From the NCBI RefSeq assembly GCF_005144745.1, contig NZ_SWKK01000011.1, forward strand, positions 62,001 to 126,000: DNA of 64,000 bases. Reading direction: 5' to 3'. Below are positions 28,140 to 37,634 of this stretch, one piece after another (the first letter of the stretch is position 1; each line of letters opens with the position of its first letter). A program made the translations under genes and the position numbers. The DNA is from Flavobacterium sp. ASW18X. Lineage in GTDB: Bacteria > Bacteroidota > Bacteroidia > Flavobacteriales > Flavobacteriaceae. Below the pieces are notes generated by a model that had not been told where the DNA came from, searched no databases, and saw only the letters and a program-made list of their open reading frames with translations.

Positions 28140-29519
28140 ATGAAAAAAACTGACGTAAAACACTATTTTCCAAGGATATGCTTTCTATTTCTTTTTGTCT
28201 TTTTGACAAGTTGCATGGAAGAAAACAAAGACCATCTAACCTCCATATTCGATGGTGAGACCTTAACGGGATGGCATACCCTGGGCGGTGAGGCTACCTA
28301 TCGTGTTGAAAATGGAGAAATCATTGGAACTACAGTTGCCAATACCCCAAATACGTTTTTGGTTACCGATTCCATTTATTCCGATTTTATTTTGGAACTT
28401 GATTTTAAGACCGATTCCGTTTCCAATTCTGGAGTACAGATACGTAGCAATAGTTATGATTGGTACCGAGACGGTATTGTTCATGGATATCAAGTGGAAA
28501 TAGACCCGTCTGAACGCTCTTGGAGCGGAGGTATTTATGATGAAAAGCGCCGAAAGTGGTTGCATCCATTAGAAGGTAATGAAGCGGCACAAAAAACGTA
28601 TAAGCCCAACGATTGGAACCATTTTAGAATCGAAGCCATTGGTGACACCTTAAAAACATGGATTAATGGTGTACCTGCATCACATTTAGTGGACGAAATG
28701 AACCAAGAAGGTTTTTTAGGCCTTCAAGTACACAGTATTGGCAAAAAAGGAAAACCTGGGGTCGATATTAAATGGCGAAATATTGAGTTTATAACGGAAA
28801 ATCTTAATCAATATACCCAAACGTCACCCCTACCGGCAGTTGTCACGAAAAACCAACTCACTTTTGAAGAAAAAAAATCGGGCTGGCAACTACTTTGGGA
28901 TGGAAAAACCACAAACGGGTGGCGTGGTGCCAAATTGGAGGAATTCCCAGAAAAAGGATGGGAAATCAAGGATGGTGTACTCAGTGTACTTGCAAGTGGT
29001 GGAGCGGAATCTGCCGCGGGTGGTGATATTGTCACCAAGGCAATGTATGCCAACTTTGAACTTAAAGTCGATTTTAAAATCACCGAAGGTGCAAACAGCG
29101 GCATCAAATATTACGTGGATACCGAATTGAACAAGGGTGAAGGATCTTCGATAGGATTGGAATACCAGATTTTGGATGATGAGCGTCACCCTGACGCAAA
29201 AAAGGGCAGCCATGAGGGAAGTCGAACAGTAGCCTCCTTGTACGATTTGATTCAGGCCAACCCCAATAAACACATGAATGCCGTTGGAGAATGGAACACC
29301 GCACATATCGTATCAAAAGACAACACGGTTGAACACTGGCTCAATGGTGTTAAGGTTTTGGAATACGAACGTGGTAGTGACGAGTTCTTAAAATTGGTAG
29401 CGAAAAGCAAGTACAAAGACTGGCCAAATTTTGGACTTTTGGAAAAAGGCAATATTCTTTTACAGGACCATGGCGACCTAGTTTCCTTTAAAAACATTAA
29501 AATAAAGACTTATGAGTAA
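28140..29519 (+). CDS. Tandem DUF1080 lipoprotein (two 3-keto-disaccharide hydrolase-type domains)
   Basis: The 459-residue lipoprotein (lipobox LTSC, Cys25) carries two DUF1080 domains. The first is at about 33-220 ([18 protein letters not shown] ... NSGVQIRS ... GFLGLQVHS) and the second at about 240-459 (GWQLLWDGKTTNGWRGAK ... NSGIKYYV ... LLQDHGDLVSFKNIKI). The domains differ clearly, so they may divide substrates or steps. DUF1080 proteins are linked to cleavage of 3-keto-glycosides. The next gene, overlapping by 8 bp, is a Tat-exported Gfo/Idh/MocA oxidoreductase that could make the keto intermediate. It is divergent from the ten-gene operon that begins with another DUF1080 gene. Confidence 0.86.
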   Translation: MKKTDVKHYFPRICFLFLFVFLTSCMEENKDHLTSIFDGETLTGWHTLGGEATYRVENGEIIGTTVANTPNTFLVTDSIYSDFILELDFKTDSVSNSGVQIRSNSYDWYRDGIVHGYQVEIDPSERSWSGGIYDEKRRKWLHPLEGNEAAQKTYKPNDWNHFRIEAIGDTLKTWINGVPASHLVDEMNQEGFLGLQVHSIGKKGKPGVDIKWRNIEFITENLNQYTQTSPLPAVVTKNQLTFEEKKSGWQLLWDGKTTNGWRGAKLEEFPEKGWEIKDGVLSVLASGGAESAAGGDIVTKAMYANFELKVDFKITEGANSGIKYYVDTELNKGEGSSIGLEYQILDDERHPDAKKGSHEGSRTVASLYDLIQANPNKHMNAVGEWNTAHIVSKDNTVEHWLNGVKVLEYERGSDEFLKLVAKSKYKDWPNFGLLEKGNILLQDHGDLVSFKNIKIKTYE

Positions 29520-30867
29520 GCAAAATAGTAGGAGAAGTTTTGTGAAGAAAACAACTTTGGGGACCATAGGTCTAGCAAGTGCTTCATCAATGGGTATGAG
29601 TGCCCAAAGCTATAAGAACATTATGGGGGCCAATGACCGTTTGCATGTAGCCATTGCAGGTTTGGGCCGAAGATTAGGTGCCTATTACGCCCCCATCGCC
29701 CATAAGGATAGCAACGTTCGGTTAACATATCTGTGTGATGCCAAACAGAGTCAAATGACCAAAGCAGCAGAAAAGTTTGCAGAACATATCAAATATAAAC
29801 CCACCTTAGAACAGGATATTTTCAAAGTGCTTGATGATGACAAGGTAGATGTTTTAATCAATGCCATGCCCGACCATTGGCATACCCCTGGAGCCATTAT
29901 GGCCATGAAGGCCGGTAAGCATGTATATGTTGAAAAACCCAGTAGTTGCACTATGGAGGAGAACGAACTTCTCGTAGCGGCAACCAAAAAGTATGGGAAG
30001 ATTGTTCAGATGGGCAATCAGCAACGTTCATCGGGACATACTCAGCAAATCATCCAAAAAATTCATGAAGGTACTATTGGAGAAGCCTACAAAGCTATAG
30101 CATTCTATAGCAATGGTCGTGGGGAAGTACCCAATCAGCAAAAAGCCGCTGTGCCTGAGGGATTGGACTGGAATCTATGGCAAGGTCCAGCGGTGCATCG
30201 GGAGTATACGTCAGAAACTTGGAACTACAATTGGCACTGGTACGGTTGGAACTATGCCACCGCCGAAATGGGTAATAACGCAACCCACGAATTAGATGTG
30301 GCTAGATGGGCTTTAAATGTGGACTTACCGCAATTGGTGGAAGTAGAGTCTGACAAAAGGCATTTTAAGGATGATGGCTGGGAGATGTACGATACCATGT
30401 TGGCCCGTTTTACTTTTGAAGGGAACAAGCAAATTGAATGGGACGGCAAAAGCCGAAATGCTTACAATACCTACGGTAGTGGCCGTGGGGTAATCATTTA
30501 CGGAACCGAGGGTACCGTTTTTGTAAACCGAGGTCATTATAGACTTTTTGATAGAAAAGGACAATTGGTTGAAGAAGTGAGCAGTGGCGGTGAAGAAGGA
30601 GGCGTTGCCCTTGGTGGTGGTGGCGATATGTCTACACTTCATGTGCAAAACTTTTTCGATGCCATTCGTGGGAAAACAAAGTTATACGCACCTATTGAAG
30701 ATGCCAATATATCCATGGCAATGGTGCATTATGCCAATGTTTCTTCGCGAATAAAACAAAACTTTGAAGTAGATGATATAAAAGGTACCATGTTCAACAG
30801 GGATGCCATGAACCATTGGGGCAAACCTTATGAGGAATCTTGGAAAAGTAAATTTTTAACCCTTTAG
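29512..30867 (+). CDS. Gfo/Idh/MocA family oxidoreductase with twin-arginine signal
   Basis: The 451-residue protein starts with a Tat leader (SRRSFVKKTTLGTIGLASASS), so it is exported folded with its cofactor. The Rossmann motif is VAIAGLGRRLG (about 46-56) and the catalytic EKP motif is in VYVEKPSS (about 140), followed by NQQRSSG and the conserved GWNYATAEMGNNATHELDVARWAL. It is expected to oxidise or reduce a sugar using a tightly held NAD(P). With the DUF1080 partner it could form a periplasmic oxidation/cleavage route for glycosides. Its ATG overlaps the end of the preceding gene by 8 bp. A strong terminator follows at 30891-30929. Confidence 0.87.
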   Translation: MSKQNSRRSFVKKTTLGTIGLASASSMGMSAQSYKNIMGANDRLHVAIAGLGRRLGAYYAPIAHKDSNVRLTYLCDAKQSQMTKAAEKFAEHIKYKPTLEQDIFKVLDDDKVDVLINAMPDHWHTPGAIMAMKAGKHVYVEKPSSCTMEENELLVAATKKYGKIVQMGNQQRSSGHTQQIIQKIHEGTIGEAYKAIAFYSNGRGEVPNQQKAAVPEGLDWNLWQGPAVHREYTSETWNYNWHWYGWNYATAEMGNNATHELDVARWALNVDLPQLVEVESDKRHFKDDGWEMYDTMLARFTFEGNKQIEWDGKSRNAYNTYGSGRGVIIYGTEGTVFVNRGHYRLFDRKGQLVEEVSSGGEEGGVALGGGGDMSTLHVQNFFDAIRGKTKLYAPIEDANISMAMVHYANVSSRIKQNFEVDDIKGTMFNRDAMNHWGKPYEESWKSKFLTL

Positions 30868-30890
30868 ATTATATCTAAACATTAGCCATG

Positions 30891-30929
30891 AAACCATCAT
30901 TGCGAATATGCCAATGATGGTTTTTTTTT
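30891..30929 (+). terminator. Rho-independent terminator
   Basis: A perfect 12-bp stem (AAACCATCATTG / CAATGATGGTTT) with a 9-nt loop is followed by a run of T ending at 30929. It closes the DUF1080/oxidoreductase operon and separates it from the convergent xylan-related genes. Confidence 0.93.
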
Positions 30930-31005
30930 ACACTCTTTTAGCATAGTTATTGGTTCAAGTAACTCCTGAGAGCAATCGACGCTTTTGGTTCTGATGTAAA
31001 AGCTA

Positions 31006-33657
31006 TCATAATTTCACTACATCTCCTGCAAGCATTATTTTTTTCTGAGCTACTGTGCCATTTTCAATTCTTTCGGTAGAAGGTTGTGCCCCACCTACTG
31101 ATATGGCATACGCTCCTGGTTGAATAACTTTTTGCCCCTGCGTGGTTACACTACTTAACTGGTCTTTAGCAATCGTAAACGACACGGTTTTCTTTTCTCC
31201 CGGTTGCAATGAAACCCTATCAAAGGCTGCGAGCGTTTTATGCGGATTAAATTCATCGGCATTCGTGTTTTGAACGTAGACCTGTACGATCTCGTCACCT
31301 TTTACTTTACTGGTATTTTGAACATCAACCGTTACGGTAACCTCATCACCAGTCTTCTGCTCATCAGGAATGTTCAGATTACTGTATTTAAAGGTCGAAT
31401 AGCTTAAACCATACCCAAATTCATACAAGGGTTCTCCTTTAAAATAACGATAGGTTTTCCCTCGCATATCGTATTCGCTAAAAGCAGGAATATCATTGAT
31501 GTCTTTATAAAAAGTTACAGGTAGCCTACCCGATGGATTATAATCTCCGAAAATAACATCGGCTATAGCAGTACCACCTGCTTGACCTGGGTACCAAGCC
31601 TCAATAATGGCCGGGATATTTTCATGCTCCCAATTTATGGAAAGTGCACTACCATTCAACAACACCAATACAGTTGGTTTGCCTAAGGCTGCAATTTTCT
31701 TTATCAAATCAGATTGGGTTTTTGGCAATTTGGTATGTACCCGGTCACCACCAGAGAACCCGTCTACCTTAACTTTCATTTCTTCTCCCTCTAATAACGG
31801 GCTGATACCCATACATAATACTACAGCGTCTGCATCTTTAGCCAATGCGATAGCTTCTTCTTCTAGATTGTCTTTTGGTGCTTCCCAAAGCAATCTCATA
31901 ATAGAGTGTTCCGTCTTATTTTGGGTACATTCAAATCGGATATCATACTTCTTACCCGCCTTTAAGGTGACGTATTCGTATATTTTCTTCGGATGGTGTA
32001 CATCATTACGCTCCATCAATAATTCATCGTCCAAAAACAATTTCATAGATGAAAAAGCTTCACCACCAAGAGCATATGATCCTGTTTTATCCACAGTAAG
32101 TACCCCGGACCAACGTACCGCATACGTGTCTGGATCCATGTCCTCAAAAGGAGGTGTTGTGCGCCAAGTAAAATCAATTGTCTTATCAATTCTGGTATGT
32201 TTTGGTTCCCCTTCAAAAGTGATATTATTAAAATATTCTCCTTTAAGACCACTTGTCTTTAGTGAACTATCTGAAAACAATACCGACTCTGGCATAGCTT
32301 CAAAAACAGGAAGACCCTCTGCCAACTTACATCCTATGGCATAAGAGACTTCTGCATTCGGCAACTTATTTCTTAAACCGTCTAAAGGAGTAATTGGTGT
32401 GGTTGGATACCCATTGTAATTGCCCAACAACACTTCTAAATCATCAGCATTGGAACCTATAACGGTAAGTTTTTTTGTTTTTGCTTTATCAAGTGGTAAA
32501 ATCTTATTTTCATTTTTTAATAACACCATAGATTTTCTGGCTGTCTCAAGGGCTGCCAGTTGGTGCTTTTCAGAGTCAACTACATCATAAGGAATATCAG
32601 CATACTTTACGGCTCCTTCAGGAGCAAATAAGCCCAATCTTAGACGAGCAACAATTAATCGTTCCAAAGAAACATCAAGCTCTGCTTCTGAAATCAAGCC
32701 ATCTTTCACGGCTTCAACTAAGGCTGGGTATGAATTACCACAGTTTAAGTCGGTTCCTGCCTTTACGGCTAATGCAGAGGCCTCTTTTGCATCTTGACTT
32801 ATGTGGTGCGCATTTTCATCATAAAAGTCTCTAATGGCCCAACAATCGGAAACAATATACCCTTCAAAGCCCCAATCGTTTCGTAACAATCCGCTCAATT
32901 CTTGATTACCACAACAGGGTTCACCATTGTAACTATTATAGGCGCACATAATGGAATACACATCGGCTTCTTTCACCACTTTTTCAAAATGTGGGCTATA
33001 GGTATTTAAAAAATCTTGAGGACTGGGCACTGCATTGAATCGATGACGGTCGGCCTCTGGCCCACTATGTACGGCAAAATGTTTTGCAGTGGCCACCAGT
33101 TTTAAGTAATTGGGATCATCACCTTGTAATCCTTTTATAAAACGAACGGCTAGTTCACCTGCCAAATAGGGGTCTTCCCCATAGGTTTCCATACCCCTAC
33201 CCCATCTTGGATCACGAAAAATATTAATGTTTGGTGTCCAATACGTAAGGCCTTGGTAAATGCCCCTTTTACCTTTTGAAGCAAAATCATGATGTTTGGC
33301 ACGTGCTTCATCTGAAATAATTTCTGAAATAAAAGACATGTTCTCTTTGTCAAAAGTAGCAGCTAAGCCTATCGCTTGAGGAAAAACAGTGGCACGCCCT
33401 GCTCTACCAACACCATGCAAGCACTCGTTCCACCAGTTATATTCCGGTATGCCCAAGCGTTCTATAGCAGGGGATTCATAACTCATTTGCGACACTTTTT
33501 CTTCAAGTGTCATTTGAGCAACCAAGTCTTTTGCTTGCTGTTCAAATTCAGACTTACTGATGATTTTTACATTATCTGCCTCTTTTTTTGTTTCTGAGCA
33601 GCCCACTAAGAAACAAAAGATTACCAGAGCACTTCCTATGATTTTAACCGAATTCAT
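31006..33657 (-). CDS. GH3 beta-glycosidase lipoprotein with PA14 insertion (probable beta-xylosidase/glucosidase)
   Basis: The 883-residue lipoprotein (lipobox LVGC, Cys20) has the two GH3 domains, with nucleophile Asp271 in GYIVSDCWAI. Between them sits a PA14 domain (SGLKGEYFNNITFEGEPKHTRIDK through HSIMRLLWEAP), which in GH3 enzymes caps the active site and tunes chain-length preference. The C-terminal Fn3-like domain is complete (VSLQPGEKKTVSFTI). It lies 72 bp downstream of a GH10 xylanase gene in the same direction, so release of xylose from xylo-oligosaccharides is most likely. Beta-glucosidase activity is also possible. Location is periplasmic or outer-membrane. Confidence 0.88.
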   Translation of the reverse strand: MNSVKIIGSALVIFCFLVGCSETKKEADNVKIISKSEFEQQAKDLVAQMTLEEKVSQMSYESPAIERLGIPEYNWWNECLHGVGRAGRATVFPQAIGLAATFDKENMSFISEIISDEARAKHHDFASKGKRGIYQGLTYWTPNINIFRDPRWGRGMETYGEDPYLAGELAVRFIKGLQGDDPNYLKLVATAKHFAVHSGPEADRHRFNAVPSPQDFLNTYSPHFEKVVKEADVYSIMCAYNSYNGEPCCGNQELSGLLRNDWGFEGYIVSDCWAIRDFYDENAHHISQDAKEASALAVKAGTDLNCGNSYPALVEAVKDGLISEAELDVSLERLIVARLRLGLFAPEGAVKYADIPYDVVDSEKHQLAALETARKSMVLLKNENKILPLDKAKTKKLTVIGSNADDLEVLLGNYNGYPTTPITPLDGLRNKLPNAEVSYAIGCKLAEGLPVFEAMPESVLFSDSSLKTSGLKGEYFNNITFEGEPKHTRIDKTIDFTWRTTPPFEDMDPDTYAVRWSGVLTVDKTGSYALGGEAFSSMKLFLDDELLMERNDVHHPKKIYEYVTLKAGKKYDIRFECTQNKTEHSIMRLLWEAPKDNLEEEAIALAKDADAVVLCMGISPLLEGEEMKVKVDGFSGGDRVHTKLPKTQSDLIKKIAALGKPTVLVLLNGSALSINWEHENIPAIIEAWYPGQAGGTAIADVIFGDYNPSGRLPVTFYKDINDIPAFSEYDMRGKTYRYFKGEPLYEFGYGLSYSTFKYSNLNIPDEQKTGDEVTVTVDVQNTSKVKGDEIVQVYVQNTNADEFNPHKTLAAFDRVSLQPGEKKTVSFTIAKDQLSSVTTQGQKVIQPGAYAISVGGAQPSTERIENGTVAQKKIMLAGDVVKL

Positions 33658-33729
33658 ACGTATTATATTAGTTGAACTATTTGTCTTTATTATTATTTTT
33701 TAACCTATTTACGACCTATTACTCCTTAT

Positions 33730-35376
33730 TTATTCTAAAGCTTGAACAAAGCCTGAAAAAGCTTCCTTTCTTTTAAAATTGGCATCAAACAACAAGGGCC
33801 AATCTGGAAAACCATATCGCGGTGTAATCCAAGACTCATCATCCTTAAGTCCCCAAACTGTTAGGGCGTATTTTAAGTTTTCAGGGATATTATTATACAC
33901 TGAAACCACTTCGTAAACTTTTTTTGCCTGCGCTTGGTTCCGTTGTTCGGTAAGTTCATTTACATCCCCTTTAGGATTTGTTTTTATATCCAACTCAGAA
34001 AAATGAATCAAAAGACCGCGGTCTACAGCTAGATTGGTCGCAGTTTGAAGCGTAGCCTTGCTGGGAAAGTTATAATCCAAATGCATTTGGTATCCTACGC
34101 CGTCAATCAAGTTTTTGTTCTTTAAACCATCGATGAGCTCAAAAGCACCCTTTTGTTTCTGAACGTCATGTTCTAAGCCGTAATCGTTGTAAAACAATTT
34201 GACCTTATTGTCCGCTTTTCGCGCAAATTCGAAACACTTTGCTACATAATTTTGCCCCATTCGTTCTGAAAACAAGGATTCCCGCATTTTAGAAGTTTTA
34301 TCTGCTATGGCCTCATTCACTACATCCCAAGAATCAACTTTGCCCTTATACCTGACAACCACAGTGGTAATATATTGCTCTATTATGGCTTCAAATTGGG
34401 CATTGGTTCCTTTGAAGTTTTCTAATACATCAGGTATGCTTTCGTGCCAAACCAATGCGTGTCCATGGAGGTTCATTCCATTGTTTTCCGCAAAATCAAC
34501 AATGGCATCCGCTTGGGTCCAATCATATATAATCTTCTTATTTTCATCAAGACCCTTGAAAATGCTTTTCATCTTCATGGCATTTTCAGCTGTAATGCTA
34601 TTGAACTCTCTGGTATAAACACTACTATGGTCTGCAGCGCTTACCCGCTCAGGATTGACAGCAACCCCAACAAAAAAATCTTTAGCAACTGTTTTTAAGG
34701 TTGTGCTTTCAGGTATCGCAATATTTGGTTGGTATCCTTGGGCAGTCACTTCTTCTTTAACCACCAATTGCACATTATCAAATTGGACCACTTGCTTTTT
34801 TGGTCCTTGTTCAGGGTTAATACCTATCTTCACTCGACCAACTTTTGTGAAATCTATGGTCTTTTCGTGATTATTAGGATCATAGGCATACCCAAAATCA
34901 GCTAGATTTATTTCTAAAGTTTCCCACTCACATGTCTCTTTTGTAAAAGTATATTGCCAATTCACTTCATTTTTACAGCAATCATTAGGACCATCTACCA
35001 AAACAATATTTACAACCGTTCCCGGTGCTCCGCCACAATTGACATCAAGCCTTAAAAAAACATTGTCTATGGTCTTACCTTTCAATTTTTTTTTGGGAAT
35101 CAATCTAAAAGTGATGCCGGATTGGCTTACGATATAACCTTTATCAGAGGTGCCATTCCAAGCCAACTCATAATATTTACCATCACTGAGCGAATTATTT
35201 CTTTGGACACCATACAATCCTAAATCGCCAAAAGATTCCCAAGTGCTGGGTAAAATTCCACCTCCATCAAAATCAGTGACCAAGAATACTTCTTCAGTCT
35301 GCGCAAACAATAAACAGACACAAAAAAGTGAAGGAATCAGTATAATCGCTTTTTTAGTATTCAGAAGAAAATTCAT
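33730..35376 (-). CDS. GH10 endo-beta-1,4-xylanase with N-terminal binding module
   Basis: The 548-residue protein has a signal peptide ending LLFAQ. Residues about 28-205 (VFLVTDFDGGGILPSTWESFG ... VVQFDNVQLVVKEE) form a beta-sandwich resembling CBM-type modules. The GH10 barrel follows from about 225 to the end, with acid/base Glu355 in WDVVNEAIAD and nucleophile Glu461 in IHFSELDIKTN. HGHALVWHESIP and the C-terminal TVWGLKDDESW are standard GH10 motifs. It cleaves the xylan backbone, probably at the periplasmic face or outside. It has its own upstream region after the terminator at 35513-35553 and reads into the GH3 gene. Confidence 0.93.
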   Translation of the reverse strand: MNFLLNTKKAIILIPSLFCVCLLFAQTEEVFLVTDFDGGGILPSTWESFGDLGLYGVQRNNSLSDGKYYELAWNGTSDKGYIVSQSGITFRLIPKKKLKGKTIDNVFLRLDVNCGGAPGTVVNIVLVDGPNDCCKNEVNWQYTFTKETCEWETLEINLADFGYAYDPNNHEKTIDFTKVGRVKIGINPEQGPKKQVVQFDNVQLVVKEEVTAQGYQPNIAIPESTTLKTVAKDFFVGVAVNPERVSAADHSSVYTREFNSITAENAMKMKSIFKGLDENKKIIYDWTQADAIVDFAENNGMNLHGHALVWHESIPDVLENFKGTNAQFEAIIEQYITTVVVRYKGKVDSWDVVNEAIADKTSKMRESLFSERMGQNYVAKCFEFARKADNKVKLFYNDYGLEHDVQKQKGAFELIDGLKNKNLIDGVGYQMHLDYNFPSKATLQTATNLAVDRGLLIHFSELDIKTNPKGDVNELTEQRNQAQAKKVYEVVSVYNNIPENLKYALTVWGLKDDESWITPRYGFPDWPLLFDANFKRKEAFSGFVQALE

Positions 35377-35576
35377 CTACTCTTTGTATTTAACCGTAAC
35401 CTTGAGTTAGTTATATCTACCAAACCACAAATTATATGGTTTAGTGATCGCCCGATTTTTCATAAAAAATAAATTTTAAGAGCGATTTTTTTAACAAAAA
35501 GTTCTTTGATTCTTTTAAAAAGTAAGGCGAGTAAATAACTGACTCGCCTTACTTTCATGTATTTTCGCTATAATTA
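35377..35576 (-). promoter_or_regulatory. GH10 upstream region with inverted repeat
   Basis: This 200-bp AT-rich stretch holds the terminator of the upstream lipoprotein gene and, 46-66 bp before the GH10 ATG, the inverted repeat AAACCA/TGGTTT (35422-35442), a candidate operator. The TGCAACAT direct repeat found at the HTCS, SusC and GH5 promoters was not seen here. Confidence 0.4.
35513..35553 (-). terminator. Rho-independent terminator of the triple-repeat lipoprotein gene
   Basis: A perfect 12-bp stem (AGTAAGGCGAGT / ACTCGCCTTACT, 35521-35553) with a 9-nt loop is followed on the minus strand by a short T run. It lies just after the stop codon at 35577. Confidence 0.85.
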
Positions 35577-37634
35577 TTATTCAGGACAAGAACCAATGTT
35601 ATCTAAATAGAATGTTCCTGCAACATCTTCACCAGGTGCTATAAAGAACGTTGGTTGGTTGTACTGCCCCGTTGGCACAAAAGGTGCTCCAGTTGCAACA
35701 CCAAGTGCTTCACCTTCAGCAACGAAACCTGCAGTAGCATTAGCAAAATCAAAACGAAGTTCTTCCCATCCGGTTCCACCGTGTGCTGCGGCGACTTCCG
35801 CTTCACGTTCGGTCTCGTTATTGGTAGGGTTTTGCTGCATATTCAATCTAAAAGTCGTAGCAACGTTAGACCATACCAAAGCGCGTACCACTTTATCGTC
35901 ACCGCTAAAATCAACGGGGTTTGCCAATACAGTTCCAAATCCGTCAAAATTACCACCTCCATCTTGAACAATTTCTAACACGTTATTCGCTTCAGGATTT
36001 GCACCTGAGGAATCGGGGTTTGTTACCACCTGCGTTGTAACGCCATTGAAACCAAAGAATTCTTCACCATTCTCAAAGGTTAAAGGGTCTGGAAAAATAA
36101 CCGAACATGGATCAGCTTCCGTATCATCTACTGGAGGTGGCGGCGGAGTTCCACCGTCAGGGCAAACACCCAAATTATCAAGATAGAACGTACCGGAAAC
36201 ATCTTCACCTGGAGCGATAAAGAAGGTGGGTTGGTTGTATTGACCTGTAGGCGCAAAACTTTCACCATCGGCTATACCAAGCGCACCATCAGCATTTCCT
36301 GTAAAACCTGCTGCTGCATTGGCAAAATCAAACTGAAGTTCTTCCCAACCTGTACCACCATGGGAGGCTGCAACCTCAGCCTCACGAGCGGTCTCATTAT
36401 TTACTGGGTTTTGTTGCATATTCAGTCTGACAGTAACTTCCGCCTCTGACCAAAATAATACACGAACCACCTTATCGTCTGCAGCGAAGTTGGTTGGTGT
36501 TCCTAATACGGTTCCGAAGCCATCAAAGTTACCTCCGCCATCTTGTACGATTTCCAAAACGTTATTTGATTCGGGATTTGCCCCTGAAGGATCGGGATTG
36601 GTAACCGTTTGCACCGTTACACCATTAAAACCAAAGAACTCTTCACCATTATCTAAAGTAACTGGGGTCTCGAAAATCGCAGTACAAGGATCTGGTTCTT
36701 CCACCTCTTCTTCTTCACCAACCGGTGGAGGCGCTGCACCGCCGTCTGGGCACACACCAACGTTATCCAAATAGAACGTACCTGAAACGTCATCACCAGG
36801 GCTTATGAACATTTGGAATCTAATATAGTCACCAGTCGGAACAAAAGGAACAAAATCTGGAATACCCAATGCGCCATCAGGGCTACCTGTGAAGCCAGCA
36901 GTTGCAGTAGAGAAATCAAAACGAAGTTCTTCCCATCCTGAACCAGTATGTATTAAGTTAACCTCGGCTTCACGCTCAGTTGTATTGTTTGGATCTTGCT
37001 GTACTGTAAGTCTTAAAGGAATTTCCCTATCTGACCAGAATGTCAATCGAACAATCTTATCAGCTGCGGTAAAGAGCGCAGGAGACGTCATTTGAACGCC
37101 AAAGCCATCAAAGTTTCCACCTCCATCTTGTGTGATTTGCAAAACATTAGATTCTGATGGATTGGCTCCAGATAGATCAGGATTTGGCACCACCGACACT
37201 TCGGCGCCGTTGAAACCAAATTCAAAGGCACTGGGGCCGTCAGCATCCCAAGTAACCGGGGCACTGAAAATCTGAGTACAAGGGTCTGCAGGCGGTACTA
37301 CTTCAAAACGTTCTTCCGTCACCAAATCATTGGGTGCAATGGCGCGTACGATTGCAAAAAAGTTTTCATCCGCTTCCGGATATAAAAAAGTAACAGATTG
37401 TTGAATACCTATTAATTCGGCAGGCTCTCCAGGAATTCCAGACAACACTTCGAATGCGGTGGCCCCCATAGCAGTAGGACTTATGGTCACCGAAAAGGGC
37501 GCTTCTTCATTATTAAAAACTATGTTGGCTCGAACCTCGGAAGGAGGAGCCCCCTCCTGTAAAACGGCTTTAAACTCATTTTTCTCACATGAGATAAATA
37601 GAATTAATAGGAGGCCAAGAATAAACGATTTCAT
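35577..37634 (-). CDS. Surface lipoprotein with three tandem carbohydrate-binding-like repeats
   Basis: The 685-residue lipoprotein (lipobox FISC, Cys16) begins with a PKD/Ig-like domain (about 20-115). Three homologous repeats of about 180 residues follow (117-297, 315-493, 508-684). Each contains VLxIxQDGGGNFDGFG, a W-EEL-FDF core and GTFYLDNxGxCP, the pattern of beta-sandwich carbohydrate-binding domains. Acidic/proline linkers (PPPVGEEEEVEE and PPPPPVDD) separate them. Repeats 2 and 3 are the most similar, indicating recent duplication. Its position beside the HTCS/SusCD genes and upstream of GH10 suggests a SusE/F-like surface glycan-binding role for xylan. No catalytic residues are recognisable. 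Confidence 0.82.
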   Translation of the reverse strand: MKSFILGLLLILFISCEKNEFKAVLQEGAPPSEVRANIVFNNEEAPFSVTISPTAMGATAFEVLSGIPGEPAELIGIQQSVTFLYPEADENFFAIVRAIAPNDLVTEERFEVVPPADPCTQIFSAPVTWDADGPSAFEFGFNGAEVSVVPNPDLSGANPSESNVLQITQDGGGNFDGFGVQMTSPALFTAADKIVRLTFWSDREIPLRLTVQQDPNNTTEREAEVNLIHTGSGWEELRFDFSTATAGFTGSPDGALGIPDFVPFVPTGDYIRFQMFISPGDDVSGTFYLDNVGVCPDGGAAPPPVGEEEEVEEPDPCTAIFETPVTLDNGEEFFGFNGVTVQTVTNPDPSGANPESNNVLEIVQDGGGNFDGFGTVLGTPTNFAADDKVVRVLFWSEAEVTVRLNMQQNPVNNETAREAEVAASHGGTGWEELQFDFANAAAGFTGNADGALGIADGESFAPTGQYNQPTFFIAPGEDVSGTFYLDNLGVCPDGGTPPPPPVDDTEADPCSVIFPDPLTFENGEEFFGFNGVTTQVVTNPDSSGANPEANNVLEIVQDGGGNFDGFGTVLANPVDFSGDDKVVRALVWSNVATTFRLNMQQNPTNNETEREAEVAAAHGGTGWEELRFDFANATAGFVAEGEALGVATGAPFVPTGQYNQPTFFIAPGEDVAGTFYLDNIGSCPE
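35583..37286 (-). repeat. Three intragenic 540-bp tandem repeats
   Basis: Repeat units lie at about 36744-37286, 36156-36692 and 35583-36113 inside the lipoprotein gene. Units 2 and 3 share long runs of near-identical protein sequence (for example NNVLEIVQDGGGNFDGFGTV and TGQYNQPTFFIAPGEDV). The nucleotide sequence has drifted more, so the duplication is not brand-new. Confidence 0.85.

Noticed and set aside
31607-32344. Plus-strand 245-codon frame opposite the GH3 gene
   Set aside because: It is antisense to a GH3 with intact catalytic and PA14 motifs; the translation is Ser/Asn-rich and without recognisable domains.
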